Below, piece after piece: positions 21,672 to 36,600 of a DNA stretch of 64,000 nucleotides (its first letter is position 1; every line of letters begins with the position of its first letter). This DNA comes from Pseudomonas koreensis. Its GTDB lineage: Bacteria; Pseudomonadota; Gammaproteobacteria; Pseudomonadales; Pseudomonadaceae. The stretch spans positions 3,659,501 to 3,723,500 of the forward strand of contig NZ_JALJWP010000001.1 in NCBI RefSeq assembly GCF_024169245.1. The letters are read 5' to 3'. The notes below the pieces were generated by a model. The model searched no databases. It was not told the DNA's origin and saw only the letters and a program-made list of their open reading frames with translations. A program made the translations under genes and the position numbers.

Positions 21672-24600
21672 ATGTGCTCGAACTATTGGCAACCCTGAAG
21701 GCAAAAGACATTCAGTTGGCGGTGACCGATGAGCAATTGCGCGTCAACGGCAACAAACAGGCGTTGAGCGATCCGGCACTGCTGGCCGCGCTGCGTAAAC
21801 ACAAACCGGCACTGATCGAACTGATCAAGGCCGGGCAATACTCGGCCACTCGCGTCGGCCAGATCGACGTGCCGGCCAACGGCATTCTTCCCGGCAGCAC
21901 GCACATCACGCCAGCGATGGTGACCCTGGCTGAAGTGGATCAGCCGACACTCGACCGCTTGATCGCCGACGTACCGGGCGGCGCCGCCAATGTGCAGGAC
22001 ATCTATCCACTGGCGCCGTTGCAGGAAGGCATTCTCTATCACCACGCGAGCAACGAGCAGGGCGATCCCTACGTCATGCAATCGTACTTCGCGTTCAGCA
22101 GCCGTGAACGTCTGCAGGACTTCGCTCAAGCGTTGCAAAAGGTCATCGATCGCCACGACATCCTGCGCACGGCGGTGCATTGGGAGGGGCTGGACGTGCC
22201 GCTGCAAGTGGTCTGGCGTCAGGCACAGTTGCCGATGGAAGAGGTTGTGCTGGCAGACGGCGAAAGCGCTGCGCTGCAGCAATTGCACGATCGCTTCGAT
22301 GCGCGGCATTTCCGACTCGACGTCCGGTGTGCGCCGATGATGCGTCTGGCCTACGCGTGGGACGAGGACGGTCAGCGCGTGGTCGCGACGTTGTTGTTCC
22401 ATCACATGGCCCTGGACCACTCGGCGCTCGACGTGGTGCGTCACGAACTGCTCGCCTGCCTCACCGGACAGGATCAATCGCTTGGCCGGCCGGTGCCGTT
22501 TCGCAATTACGTGGCGCAAGCGCGGCTGGGCATCAGCGAAGCAGAACACGAGACGTTTTTCCGCGAGATGCTCGCGGACATTGCCGAGCCGACGCTGCCG
22601 TACGGTTTGCAGGATGTGCAGGGCGACGGCCGCGGTATCACCGAGCTGAGCCTGCCGATCAATGCGTTGCTCGGCCAGCGTTTGCGGGCGCAGGCGCGGC
22701 AACTCGGCGTGAGCGCCGCGAGCCTGTTTCACCTGGGCTGGGCGCAGGTGCTCGCGGCGCTCACCAGCAAGCCAAACGTGGTGTTTGGTACGGTGCTGAT
22801 GGGCCGCATGCAAGGCGCCGAAGCTACTGAACGGGCGCTGGGGATTTTCATCAACACCTTGCCGCTACGGGTCGATGTCGATGCGCAGGGCGTACGTGCG
22901 GCGGTGGAGGCGACGCACAAACGCCTGACTACTTTGATGCGCCACGAACACGCGCCGCTGGCATTGGCCCAGCGTTGCAGCGGCGTGGTCGCACCGACGC
23001 CGCTGTTCAGTGCCTTGCTCAATTACCGGCACAGCCATACGGCGGCGACGGCGAGTGCCGAGACCCTGGCTGCGTGGGAAGGGATCAGTACGCTCAGCTC
23101 CGAGGAGCGCACCAACTATCCGCTGACCTTGAGTGTCGATGATTTCGGCGATGCGTTCAGCCTGACCTTGCTGGCCACCACCGAGGTCGATCCACAGCGT
23201 ATCTGCGATTACTTGCAATGCGCCCTCGATAGTTTGGTGCTGGCGCTGGAACAGGCGCCCGATACCGCGCTCAACCAATTGCCGATCCTCCCGGCGGGCG
23301 AGCGCGAGCAGGTGCTGTTGGCGTTCAATGCCACTAAGGCCGACTACCCGGCAGCGTTGACCATTGCCCAACGTTTCGAGGCGCAAGTGGCGCAGCGACC
23401 AGAAGCGCTGGCAGCACAGTTCCTGGGTGAGCAATTGAGTTATGCCGAACTCAACCGGCATGCCAACGCGCTGGCCCATCATCTGATCGAACTGGGTGTG
23501 AAGCCTGATGATCGCGTTGCCATCGTCGCCCGCCGTGGCCTCGATACGCTGGTCGGGCTGGTCGCCATTCTCAAGGCCGGCGCCGGCTATGTGCCGGTCG
23601 ACCCGGCACACCCGGCCGAGCGTCTGCATTACTTACTCAGCGACAGCGCCCCCGTCGCCGTGCTGACCCAAAACAATCTGCGTGGTCGCTTGCCGGCGCT
23701 GGCGGTGCCGGTAATCGATCTTGACCCGCGCACCTGGCCGCTGAGCGAAACCCTCGATCCGCAGGTGCCGGGGCTGACCGCCGCACATCTGGCCTACGTG
23801 ATCTACACCTCCGGTTCCACTGGCTTGCCCAAAGGGGTGATGGTCGAACACCGCACCTTGTCGAATCTGGTCGACTGGCATTGCTCCGCGTTTGATCTGT
23901 GCGCCGGTCGCCACACTTCAAGCCTTGCCGGCTTCGGTTTCGACGCCATGGCCTGGGAAGTCTGGCCGGCGTTGTGTGCCGGCGCGACCTTGCACTTGGC
24001 ACCGACTCACGAAGGCAGCGAGGATATCGATGCGCTGCTCGCCTGGTGGCGCGCGCAGCCACTGGACGTCAGTTTCCTGCCGACGCCCGTCGCCGAATAC
24101 GCCTTCAGCCAGAACCTCGAACACCCGACGTTGCGTACGCTGTTGATCGGTGGCGACCGCTTGCGCCAGTTCAGTCGCAACCAGCAATTCGACGTGATCA
24201 ACAACTATGGCCCGACCGAAGCTACCGTGGTCGCCACTTCTGGGCGAATCGAGGCAGGCGGCGCCTTGCACATCGGCAAACCGGTGACCAATGCCACGGT
24301 GTACCTGCTCGATGAACAGCAGCGTCCGGTGCCGATTGGCGTCATGGGTGAGTTGTACGTTGGCGGTATCGGGATCGCTCGCGGCTATTTGAATCGCGCC
24401 GACTTGAGCGCCGAGCGCTTCCTCCATGACCCGTTCAGCGCCCTGCCGAACCCGCGCATGTACCGCACCGGCGACCTCGCACGCTGGCGTGCCGACGGTA
24501 CGATCGAGTACTTGGGGCGTAACGACGATCAGGTGAAAATCCGTGGCGTGCGCATCGAACTCGGCGAAATCGAAACCCGCCTCAACCAGTTGCCCGGCAT

Positions 24601-27600
24601 TCAGGAAGCCGTGTTGCTGGCGCGCGAGGATGAACCCGGTCAGCCGCGTCTGGTGGCGTATTTTACCGAGCAGAGCCAGGTCGAACCGCTGACGGTAGCC
24701 GAGTTGCGCGCGCACTTGTTGAGCCAGTTGCCGGAGTACATGGTGCCGGTGGCCTTCGTCAGACTCGACGCACTGCCGTTGACCGCCAATGGCAAGGTCG
24801 ACCGCAAAGCCTTGCCGAAACCTGAGCGTGCGGCGCTGTTCACCCGCGAGTACGAGGCACCGCACAACGAACTGGAAAGCGCTTTGGCGCAGATCTGGGC
24901 GCAGGTGCTGCAGGTCGAGCGAGTAGGGCGTCAGGATCATTTCTTCGAACTCGGCGGCCATTCGTTGTTGGCCATGCGCATGGTGTCCCAGGTTCGCCAG
25001 CGCCTCGGCGTCGAGCTGGCGCTGGGCGATCTGTTTGCCAACGCCGAACTCGCTGCCGTCGCCGAGGCGGTGGCGCAGGCCGGGCGCAGCACGCAACCGG
25101 AGATTGTCGCGGTGGCCCGTGGCGGCGCCTTGCCGCTGTCGTTCGCTCAGCAACGCTTGTGGTTTCTCGCACAAATGGAAGGCGCGAACACCGCGTACAA
25201 CATTCCCATCGGCCTGCGTCTGCGTGGCAGCCTCAATGAACAAGCCCTGCAACAGGCGTTGGCGCGCATCGTCGCGCGGCATGAAACCCTGCGCAGCCGT
25301 TTCGCCCAGTTCAACGACGAAGCGCAAGTGCTGATCGCCCCGGTCGACAGCGGTCTGCTGCTGCGCGTCGAAGATCTGCGCCAGCACCCGCAACCTGACG
25401 AAACCTTGCAGGCGCTGATTCAGGGCGAAGCGTCCGGGCCGTTCGATTTGCAGGATGACGCGCTGATTCGTGGACGACTGGTACGGCTGACCGACGATCA
25501 TCACGTGCTGTTGCTGACCCTGCACCACATCATTTCCGATGGCTGGTCGATGGGGGTTCTGACCCGCGAATTGATGGCGTTGTATCAGGCGTTCAGCCAG
25601 GGTCAGGCGGATCCACTGCCACCGCTGACGCTGCAATACAGCGATTACGCGGTGTGGCAGAGACGCTGGCTCAGTGGCGAGGTGCTACAGCGTCAAAGCG
25701 AATACTGGCAACAGACCCTGGCCGGCGCTCCGGCACTGTTGACGTTGCCGACTGACCGCGTGCGCCCGGCGCAGCAGGATTACGCCGGCAGCACCGTCGA
25801 CGTGGTGCTCGACGAACGCCTGAGTGCCGCACTCAAGGCCTTGGCCCAGCGTCACGGCGTGACGATGTACATGCTTCTGCTCAGTGCCTGGGCGAGTCTG
25901 TTGAGTCGTTTGTCCGGGCAAGCCGAAGTGGTCATCGGTTCGCCGGTGGCCAACCGTACCCGCGCCGAGATCGAAGGCTTGATCGGCATGTTCGTCAACA
26001 CGCTGGCGCTGCGTATCGATACCTCTGGTGAGTTGAGCACTGAAGCGCTGCTGGCAAGGGTCAAGACGCGCACGCTGCAAGCGCAGGCGCATCAGGATCT
26101 GCCGTTCGAGCAAGTGGTGGAAATCACCCGGCCGCTGCGCAGCATGGCGCACAGCCCGTTGTTTCAAGCGATGTTCAGTTGGGACAGCGGCCACGGCGCC
26201 AGCCTGAGCCTGGGCGAGCTGACGCTGGAAAGCGTCGCCGAGCCGAGCCACTTTGCCAAATTCGATTTGTCGCTGACGCTGGCAGACGCGCCGGGCGGGA
26301 TTCGCGGTGTGCTGGAGTACGCCGTTGCCTTGTTCGACGAATCGACCATTGAGCGGTATGTCGGTTACTTCCAGCGACTGTTGCAGGCAATGGTCAGCAA
26401 CGACCAAGCCGTGCTGGAACAGGTGACGTTGTTGGCCGACGACGAGCGTCAGCACCTGCTGGTCGATCTGAACGCCACCGCCGTCACCCACGATCTCGAA
26501 CAGACCGTTCATGGCCGCTTCGAGGCGCAGGTGCTGCGCACGCCAGACGCTGAGGCCTTGGTCGCCGGTGAACTGCGTTTGAGTTACGCCGAATTGAACC
26601 GCCGCGCCAACCGCCTCGCGCATCACTTGCGCCAGTGCGGCGTGGGCAGCGATTCGCGGGTGGCGATCTGCGTCGAGCGCGGGCCGCAGCTGCTTGTCGG
26701 TCTGCTGGCAATTCTCAAGGCTGGCGGTGCATATGTGCCGCTCGACCCGGGTTATCCCGCCGAGCGTCTGGCTTATATGCTCGCGGACAGCGCGCCCGTG
26801 GCAGTCCTGGTGCATGCGCCGACGCGTGCACTGATCGGCGAGTGGGCCGGCATGTTGGTCGATTTCGACCATTGCAGCTGGCAAAACCTTGCGCAAAACA
26901 ATCCGCAGGTACCGGGCCTGAACGCTGCGAACCTGGCTTATGTGATTTACACCTCCGGTTCCACCGGCACCCCAAAAGGCGTGATGGTCGAGCACCGCAA
27001 CTTGGGCAATTTGCTGCACTGGAGCACCAGCCTGTGTCCGCTGGCGACCGGCGCTGCGCTGTTGCAGAAAACCCCGTTGAGTTTCGATGCTTCCGTATGG
27101 GAGCTGTTCTGGCCGTTGACCTGCGGCATGCGCCTGATCCTCGCGGGCCCGGACGGTCATCGCAATCCGGCGGCGCTGGTGCAGCTGATTCGTGAGCAAC
27201 AGGTCAATGTCATCCAGTTCGTACCGGCGCTGTTGCAGCAATTCCTTGAAGTGGAAGAAGTCGTTGAGTGCAGCAGCCTGAGCGATGTGTTTTGTGGTGG
27301 CGGTGAGCTGACTGGCGCGTTGGTGCGCAGCGTCCGCGAGCGTCTGCCGCAGGTGCGCCTGCACAACGTTTATGGCCCGACCGAAGCCACTGTCGACAGC
27401 ACCGTGTGGACGCTGGAACCGCATTCGCCGGTACCGCATGGCGCGCCGCCGATTGGCAAACCGCTGTGCAACACTCGCGTGTACATCCTTGATGTTCACC
27501 AGCAACCGACGCCGCTGGGGGTGGCAGGCGAGATGTATCTGGGTGGCGTGCAGGTGGCTCGGGGGTATCTGAATCGGCCGCAGCTGACGGCCGAACGCTT

Positions 27601-30600
27601 CCTTGACGATCCGTTCAGCGATCAGGCTGGCGCGCGTTTATATCGCACCGGTGACGTCGCACGGTATCTGGCTGATGGCAACATCGGGTATCTGGGGCGC
27701 AACGACGATCAAGTCAAAATCCGTGGTTTGCGCATCGAGTTGGGCGAGATTCAGGCACATCTGGCGCACGTCGATGGTGTGCGCGAAGCGGCGGTACTGG
27801 CCCGTGAAGACGTGCCGGGCGATCAGCGTCTGGTCGCGTACTACAGCGGCGAGCCGCTGCAAATCGATCAGTTGCGCAGCCAACTGCTCAAGCACTTGCC
27901 GGATTACATGGTGCCTGCGGTGTTTGTGCATCTGCAGGCCTTGCCACTGAGCCCCAACGGCAAACTGGATCGCCAGGCCTTGCCGGCCCCTGACCCGTCG
28001 GCGCTGCTGACTCGCGCGTACGAAGCCCCGGTCGGTGAAGTCGAAACCGTGATTGCGGGTATCTGGGCCGAACTGCTGAAGGTCGAGCGGATAGGGCGCT
28101 TTGATCATTTCTTCGAACTGGGCGGGCATTCGTTGCTGGCGGTCAATCTGGTTGCGCGCATGCGCCAGGCCGGCCTGTCGGCGGATATTCGCGTGCTGTT
28201 CGGCCAACCAACGCTGGCCGCGCTCGCTGCAGCGGTCGGCGGCGAACCCGAGGCGGCGGTGCCAGCGAACCTGATTCCCGCCGATTGCCTGCGCATCACC
28301 CCCGAACTGCTGCCGCTGATGGCGCTTGATCAAACGGCCATCGACCGGATCGTCGCGAGTGTCCCCGGCGGCGTCCGGAATGTTCAGGACATCTACCCGC
28401 TGGCGCCTTTGCAGACCGGCATTCTGTTCCATCATCTGTCGGCCGCGCAGGGTGATCCGTACGTGTTGCAGGCGCAGTTCGCCTTCGCCGATGAACAGCG
28501 TTTGCAGACCTTCACCGAGGCACTGCAAAGAGTGATCGAGCGCCATGACATTCTGCGCACGTCGCTGTTCTGGGAGGGGCTGGAAGAGCCGGTGCAAGTG
28601 GTCTGGCGTCTGGCTTCGCTGAGCTGCGAGGCATTGCACCTGGATGCCGAAGCAGGCGATGCGCTGAGCCAGTTGCGTAACCGATTCAACGTCGATAACT
28701 ACCGTATGCCGGTTACCGAGGCACCGCTGATGCGCGTGGTGTACAGCCGTGATGCCGCCCATCAACGCGTGGTGGCGCTGCTGCTGTTCCATCACCTGGT
28801 CATGGATCACGTGGCGCTCGAGGTGTTGCAGCACGAGATGCAGGCGTTTTTGCTGGGCAACGCCGGGCAACTGGGCGATCCGGTGCCGTACCGCAATTAC
28901 GTGGCGCACACCCGCTCCGGCCTGACAGAGCAAGAGCACGCCAGTTTCTTCGGCGAGATGCTCGGCGCTGTTGATGAGCCGACCTTGCCCTACGGACAGA
29001 GTCTGGCCGACGACGGTCCCGCACAAGAGGCGCAACTGAATCTGGATAGTCCACTGAGCTACAGCGTGCGTCAGCAGGCGCGACGCTTGGGGGTCAGCGC
29101 CGCCAGCCTGATGCACCTCGCCTGGGCGCAGGTACTCGGGCAGTTGTCCGGGCGTGACACCGTGGTGTTTGGCACGGTGTTGCTCGGCCGATTGCAGGGC
29201 GGTGCGGGGGCGGAGCGAGCGCTCGGTGTGTTCATCAACACCTTGCCGTTGTGCATCGAGCTGAACGCTCATAGCGTCAAAGGTGCCGCACTGGCGACCC
29301 ACGAACGCCTGAGTCAGTTGCTCGCCCACGAGCATGCGCAACTGGCGCAGGTGCAACAGTGCAGCGCCATGCCGGCGGGAACGCCGCTGTTCAGCACGCT
29401 GCTCAATTATCGTCACAGCGCTCCGGTCGGACCGATATCTGCCGAGGTGCAAGCCGCCTGGCACGGCATGCAATTGCTCGATGCCGAGGAACACACCAAC
29501 TATCGCCTGACCCTCAGCGTCGATGATCGTGGCGACGATTTCAGCCTGAAGGTATTGGCCGGGGCCGGCATTGATGCGCAACGCATTTGCGGGTACATGC
29601 AGGCTGCGTTGAGCGTATTGCTTGATGCGCTGGAGCTTGAGCCGCAGGTGGGTTTCGATCGGTTGTCGATCCTGCCGATGCACGAGCGTGAAAAGGTGCT
29701 GGCGGGCTTCAACGCGACCGAGGCTGACTACCCGCGTGGGCTGACGATTGCGCAGCGCTTCGAATCGCAGGTCGCCGCGCGTCCGCAGGCCGTGGCAGCG
29801 CTGTTTGCCGGGCAGCCACTGACGTACTTGCAACTCAATCGTCAGGCCAATGCCTTGGCTCATCACTTGATCGCCATCGGGGTGAAAGCCGATGACCGCG
29901 TGGCCATAGTCGCCCGTCGTAGGCTGGACACGTTGGTCGGGCTGGTCGCCATACTCAAGGCCGGCGCCGGCTACGTGCCGGTTGACCCGGCGAATCCCAC
30001 TGAACGGATCAGCTATCTGCTCGGCGACAGCGCGCCGGTTGCGGTGCTCACTCAAAGCGATTTGCACGAGAGACTGCCGCAGATGAGCGTGCCAGTAATC
30101 GATGTCGACCTGTGCGCGTGGCCGGCGCAGCCGCAGCACAACCCTGCGGTTCCGGGACTGAGCGCTGCGCATCTGGCCTACGTGATCTACACCTCGGGTT
30201 CGACGGGCCTGCCCAAAGGGGTCATGGTCGAGCATCAGACGCTGTCCAACCTGGTCGACTGGCACTGTGATGCGTTCGACTTACGCGCCGGCAGCCACAC
30301 CTCAAGCCTTGCCGGGTTTGGCTTCGATGCAATGGCGTGGGAGGTCTGGCCGGCGCTGTGTGTGGGCGCGACCTTGCACTTGGCGCCGACCCATGACGGC
30401 ACCGAAGACATCGACGCGTTGCTCGAATGGTGGCACGGGCAACCACTGGATGTGAGCTTCCTGCCCACGCCGATTGCTGAATACGCGTTCAGCCAGAACC
30501 TCGATCACCCGACTTTGCGCACCTTGCTGATTGGTGGCGATCGCTTGCGCCAGTTCAACCGCGACCAGCGCTTTGCCGTGATCAACAACTACGGCCCGAC

Positions 30601-33600
30601 CGAGGCTACCGTGGTCGCCACTTCCGGGCGTATCGAAGTCGGCGCGGCGTTGCACATCGGCAAACCGGTGGCGAACGCGGCGGTTTACTTGCTCGACGAG
30701 CAGCAACGCCCGGTGCCAATGGGCGTCATGGGCGAGTTGTATGTCGGCGGTGCCGGTGTGGCGCGAGGTTACCTGAACCGCGTCGATCTGACCGCCGAGC
30801 GCTTTCTGCACGACCCGTTCAGCCCCTTGCCGAATGCGCGCATGTACCGCACCGGTGACCTTGCCCGCTGGCGCGAAGACGGCTCGCTCGACTACCTGGG
30901 CCGTAACGACGATCAGGTGAAAATTCGTGGCATGCGCATTGAATTGGGTGAAATCGAGACCCGCCTCAATCAGCTCCTCGGGATCAACGAAGCGGTACTG
31001 CTGGCCCGGGAGGACCAACCCGGTCAGCCGCGACTGGTGGCGTATTTCACCGAACAGGCCGGGGCCGAGCCACTGGCGCTGGGCGAATTGCGCGCACAGC
31101 TGTTGACGCAGTTGCCGGACTACATGGTGCCGGCAGCGTTTGTCCGGCTCGAGGCTTTGCCGCTGACCGCCAATGGCAAGGTCGACCGCCGGGCCTTGCC
31201 GAAACCGGATCTGGCCGCATTGCCGACCCGCGAATACGAGGCGCCGCAAGGCGAGCTGGAAACAGCACTGGCGCAGATCTGGGCCGAAGTGCTGCAAGTG
31301 AAGCAGGTCGGCCGTCACGATCATTTCTTCGAACTCGGCGGTCATTCGCTGTTGGCGATGCGCATGGTTTCGCTGATTCGCCAGCGTCTCGGCGTCGAAC
31401 TGGCGCTGAGTGATCTGTTTGCCGATACCCGATTGAGCGCAGTTGCCGCAGTATTGAATCGCGCCGGGCGCAGCGTGCTACCGGACATTTTGCCGGCACC
31501 GCGTGATCAGGCACTGCCGATGTCCTTCGCCCAACAACGCCTGTGGTTCCTGGCGCAGATGGCGGGTGGCAACTCGGCGTACAACATCCCTGTTGGTCTG
31601 CGCTTGCGTGGTCACCTGGACGTCGATGCCCTGCAATCAGCGCTGGCGCGGATCGTTGCCCGCCACGAAACCCTGCGCAGCCGCTTCATCCGCTTCGACG
31701 ACAGCGCACAGGTGTCGATTGCCCCGGTCGACAGCGGTTTGCTCTTGCGCGTTGAAGACCTGCGTCAACAGTCACAAGCCGAACACGCCTTGCAGGCATT
31801 GATGACACAGGAAGCTTCGACAGCGTTTGATCTGCAGCACGATCCGCTGATTCGCGGACGGCTGGTGCGTCTGGCCGACGAGCATCAGGTGCTGCTGTTG
31901 ACCGTGCATCACATTGTTGCCGATGGCTGGTCCATGGGCGTGCTGACCGCTGAGTTGATGGCGTTGTATCAAGCGTTCAGCCAGGGTCAGCCTGATCCGC
32001 TGCCAGCCCTGACGCTGCAATATGGCGACTACGCCGTGTGGCAGCGGCGCTGGCTCAACGGTGAAGTGCTGCAGCAGCAAAGCGACTACTGGCAGCAAAC
32101 CCTCGAAGGCGCGCCGGCATTGTTGACGCTGCCAACCGATCGCCCGCGTCCGGCGCAGCAGGATTACACCGGCGGCAACGTCGAAGTGCTGCTGGACCAG
32201 CGCCTGAGCGCAGGCCTCAAAGCGTTGAGCCAACGTCACGGCGTGACGCTGTTCATGACGGTGATGAGCGCCTGGGCATTGCTGATGAGTCGTTTGTCCG
32301 GGCAGTCCGATGTGGTGATCGGTGCGCCGGTGGCCAACCGTAGCCGCGCTGAAATCGAAGGCTTGGTCGGCATGTTCGTCAACACGCTGGCTTTGCGTAT
32401 CGACACCTCGGGCGCACCGAACGTCGAAGCGCTGCTGGCACGGGTCAAGGCGCGGACACTGGAGGCGCAAGCGCATCAGGATCTGCCGTTCGAACAAGTG
32501 GTCGAAATCGCCCGACCAGCGCGTAGCTTGGCGCACAGCCCGTTGTTCCAGACCACACTGAACTGGGACAGCAGCGTCGGCCCGCAACTGGCGTTGGGCG
32601 ATCTGACGCTGGAGGCCATTGCCGGATCGGGCGATGTCGCCAAGTTTGACCTGACGCTGACACTGGGCGAGGTCAACGGGGTGTTGCGTGGCTCGCTGAA
32701 CTACGCCACGGCGCTGTTCGATGCGTCGACGATCGAGCGTTACGTCGATTACTTGCAACGCTTGCTCGAAGCGATGGTAACGGATGATCAAATAATCCTG
32801 GAACACACGCCGTTGCTGGCGGCCGATGAGCGTCAGCGCCTGCTGTATGACTTCAACGCCACGGCGCGTGACTACCCGCAAACACTCACCGTGCAGGGGA
32901 TTTTCCAGCAGCAGGCAGCGGCGCATCCCAGGGCTGTGGCGGCGGTGCACGGCGCGCACTCGCTGAGCTACTTTGAGCTGAACGCTCAGGCCAATCGCCT
33001 GGCCCATCACCTGATCGCGCACGGCGTGCAACCGGGCGATCACGTAGCGATTCTGCTACCGCGTTCGCTGGAACTGCTCGTGGCGCAACTGGCCGTCGCC
33101 AAGTGCGCGGCGGCCTATGTCCCGCTGGACATCAATGCACCGAGCGAACGCCAGGCGTTCATGGTCGAGGATTGCCGGGCGGTGGCGCTGTTGACCTTGA
33201 GCGGTGAAGTCATCGACTACGTCGCGCCGCGTATCGATCTGGACACGCTGACCCTCAACGGTCAGTCGACGCACAACCCGAATCTGTTGCAGTCGTCGGA
33301 GACGCTGGCGTACATCATGTACACCTCGGGCTCCACCGGCACCCCGAAAGGGGTGATGGTGCCGCACCGGGGCATCGGTCGCTTGGTGCTCAACAACGGT
33401 TACGCCGATTTCAATGCGCAGGATCGTGTGGTGTTCGCCTCCAACCCTGCGTTCGACGCCAGCACCATGGACATCTGGGGGCCGCTGCTCAATGGCGGTC
33501 GCGTGGTGGTCATCGACCATCAGACCTTGCTTGATCCGAATGCTTTCGGCCGTGAACTGAGTGCCACTGGCGCGACAATCCTCTTCATCACCACCGCGCT

Positions 33601-36600
33601 GTTCAACCAGTACGTGCAACTGATCCCGCAGGCGCTCAAAGGCTTGCGCATTCTGTTGTGCGGCGGCGAGCGTGGCGATCCAGCGGCGTTCCGGCGAATG
33701 CTGGCCGAGGCGCCAGCACTGCGCATCGTGCATTGCTACGGCCCGACTGAAACTACCACGTACGCGACAGCCTTTGCAGTGCGCGAAGTGGCGGAAAGCG
33801 CCGAGAGCGTGCCGATTGGCGGGCCGATCGGCAACACGCAGGTTTATGTGCTCGACGCGTATCAGCAACCGGTGCCGATGGGCGTGACTGGTGAGTTGTA
33901 CATCGGCGGGCAGGGCGTGGCGCTGGGGTACCTGAACCGGCCGGATCTGACCGCTGAGAAATTCCTCCGCGATCCGTTCAGCGATAAGCCTGGCGCATTG
34001 CTCTATCGCACCGGCGATCTCGCACGCTGGCTGGCGCCGGGGCAACTCGATTGCATCGGGCGCAACGACGATCAGGTGAAGATCCGTGGCTTCCGCATCG
34101 AACTGGGGGAAATCGAAAATCGCCTGCTGAACTGCCCGGGCATCAAGGAAGCGGTGGTGCTGGCGCGCCGTGACGGACAGGACACCCCGCGTCTGGTGGC
34201 GTACTACACGGCGCACGATGGCGTCTTGGACAGCGCCGGACTGTACGCGCAATTGCATGCCCGTCTGCCGGAATACATGGTGCCCACCGCGTGGGTGCAA
34301 CTCAGGGTGTTGCCGTTGAACAACAACGGCAAGGTCGACCGCAAGGCACTGCCGGCACCGACGCAGGAGGCGCTGCGCAGTCGGGTTTACGAGGCCCCGG
34401 CCAATCCACTGGAAATCAGCCTCGCACAAGTCTGGGCCGAGGTATTGCAGGTCGAACGGGTCGGTCGCCACGACAACTTCTTCGAACTCGGCGGCCACTC
34501 GTTGCTGGCAATGCGCATGCTCTCCCAGGTCCGCCAGCAATTGGGTGTGGAGCTGGCGCTGGCGGATCTGTTCGCCAACCCGGAACTGGCGGCGGTCGCC
34601 GAAGTGTTGAGTCAGGCCGAACGCAGTAGCTTGCCGGAGATTATGCCGGCACCGCGCGATCAGGCGTTGCCGTTGTCGTTCGCCCAGCAACGTTTGTGGT
34701 TCCTGGCGCAGATGGACGGCGGCAACACTGCCTACAACATTCCTCTGGGCCTGCATTTGCGTGGCCAGCTGAACGCCGTGGCATTGCAACGGGCATTGGC
34801 GCGGATCGTTGCGCGGCACGAATCCCTGCGCAGCCGTTTCGTGCAATCGAACGACCAGGCGCAGGTGCTGATTGCCCCGGTCGACAGTGGCCTGCCGCTG
34901 ACTGAGGAAGATTGGCGGCAACAGCCACAGAGCGAAGAGGCCTTGCGCACCTTGCTCGACACGGAGGCGCGCGGGCCATTCAATTTGCAGGATGGCCCGG
35001 TGATTCGTGGACGTCTGGTGCGTCTGGCCGATGAACACCATGTGCTCTTGTTGACGATGCACCACATCATCTCCGACGGCTGGTCGATGGGCGTGCTCGC
35101 CCGTGAATTGATGGCGCTGTATGGGGCGTTCAGCCACGGCGAGGACGATCCGCTGCCGGCGCTGGCCTTGCAGTACGCCGACTATGCGCTGTGGCAGCGC
35201 CGCTGGCTCAGCGGCGAGGTGTTGCAGCGCCAAAGCGACTACTGGCAGCAGACCCTGGCCGGCGCCCCGGCATTGTTGAGCCTGCCGACCGACCGTCCGC
35301 GTCCGGCGCAACAGGATCACCGCGGCGGCAGCGTCGAGATTCTGCTGGACGCGCAGACCAGCGCCGGTCTCAAGGCGTTGTGTCAGTGCCACGCCGTGAC
35401 GCCATACATGGTGATCATGAGCGCCTGGGCGATGTTGCTCGCTCGCTTGTCCGGGCAGTCCGATGTGGTGATCGGCTCGCCGGTGGCCAACCGTACCCGC
35501 GCCGAGATCGAAGGGTTGATCGGAATGTTCGTCAACACCCTCGCACTGCGTATCGATACCTCAGGCGATCTGACGGGCGCAGCGCTGCTGGCGCGGGTCA
35601 AGGCACAGACCCTGGCCGCGCAGGCGCATCAGGATCTGCCGTTCGAACACGTGGTGGAAATCACCCGGCCGCTGCGCAGTCTTTCTCACACACCGTTGTT
35701 CCAGACCCTGGTGAGCTGGGACAGCAGCGTCGCGCCAGCCCTGGCGCTGGGCGGGCTGACGCTGGAAGGCCTTGCCGGGGAAAGTCACTTTGTGAAGTTC
35801 GACCTGTCGCTGAGCCTGGGCGAAACCCCTCAAGGAATTCGTGGCTCGCTGCGCTACGCCACGGCGTTGTTCGATGAGGCGACCGTGCGGCGGTTTGTCG
35901 GTTATTTCCAGCGTTTGCTGGCAGCATTGGTCAGTGATGACCAAGCCGTGTTGGCGCAGATCAACCTGCTGGCGGCGGATGAACAACTGCGTTTGCTTGG
36001 CGATTTCAACGCGACAGCGGTTGATTGTCCGGTCGAGCAACCGGTGCAGAGCCTGTTCGAAGCGCAAGTCCAGCGTCAGCCGGACGCCATTGCCGTGCAG
36101 ACTGACGAACACTGTCTGACTTACCGCGAACTTAATGCGCGTGCCAACCGCCTCGCCCGTCACCTGCGCGAGCAGGGTGTGGGGCCGGATGCGCGGGTGG
36201 CGCTGTGCGTCGAGCGTGGACTCGATCTGGTGGTGGGGTTGCTCGGCATTCTCAAGGCCGGTGGCGCTTACGTGCCGCTGGACCCTGCTTACCCGGCGGA
36301 GCGCCTGGACTTTATGCTCAGGGACTGTGCGCCGGTGGCGGTGCTGGTGCAGACGGCGACTCGATCGCTGTTTGCCGGGACCGACGCAGCAGTCATCGAC
36401 TTTGACCAATGCACGTGGCACAAGCAATCGGAGAGCAATCTGCAGGTGCCCGGCCTCAACGCCTCGAATCTGGCCTACATGATCTACACCTCGGGTTCGA
36501 CCGGCACACCAAAAGGCGTGATGCTCGAACACCGTGGCTTGTGCAATCTGGTGCATTGGGGCTCGCAGATTTGCCCGCCAACCGCGCACGGCGCGTTGTT

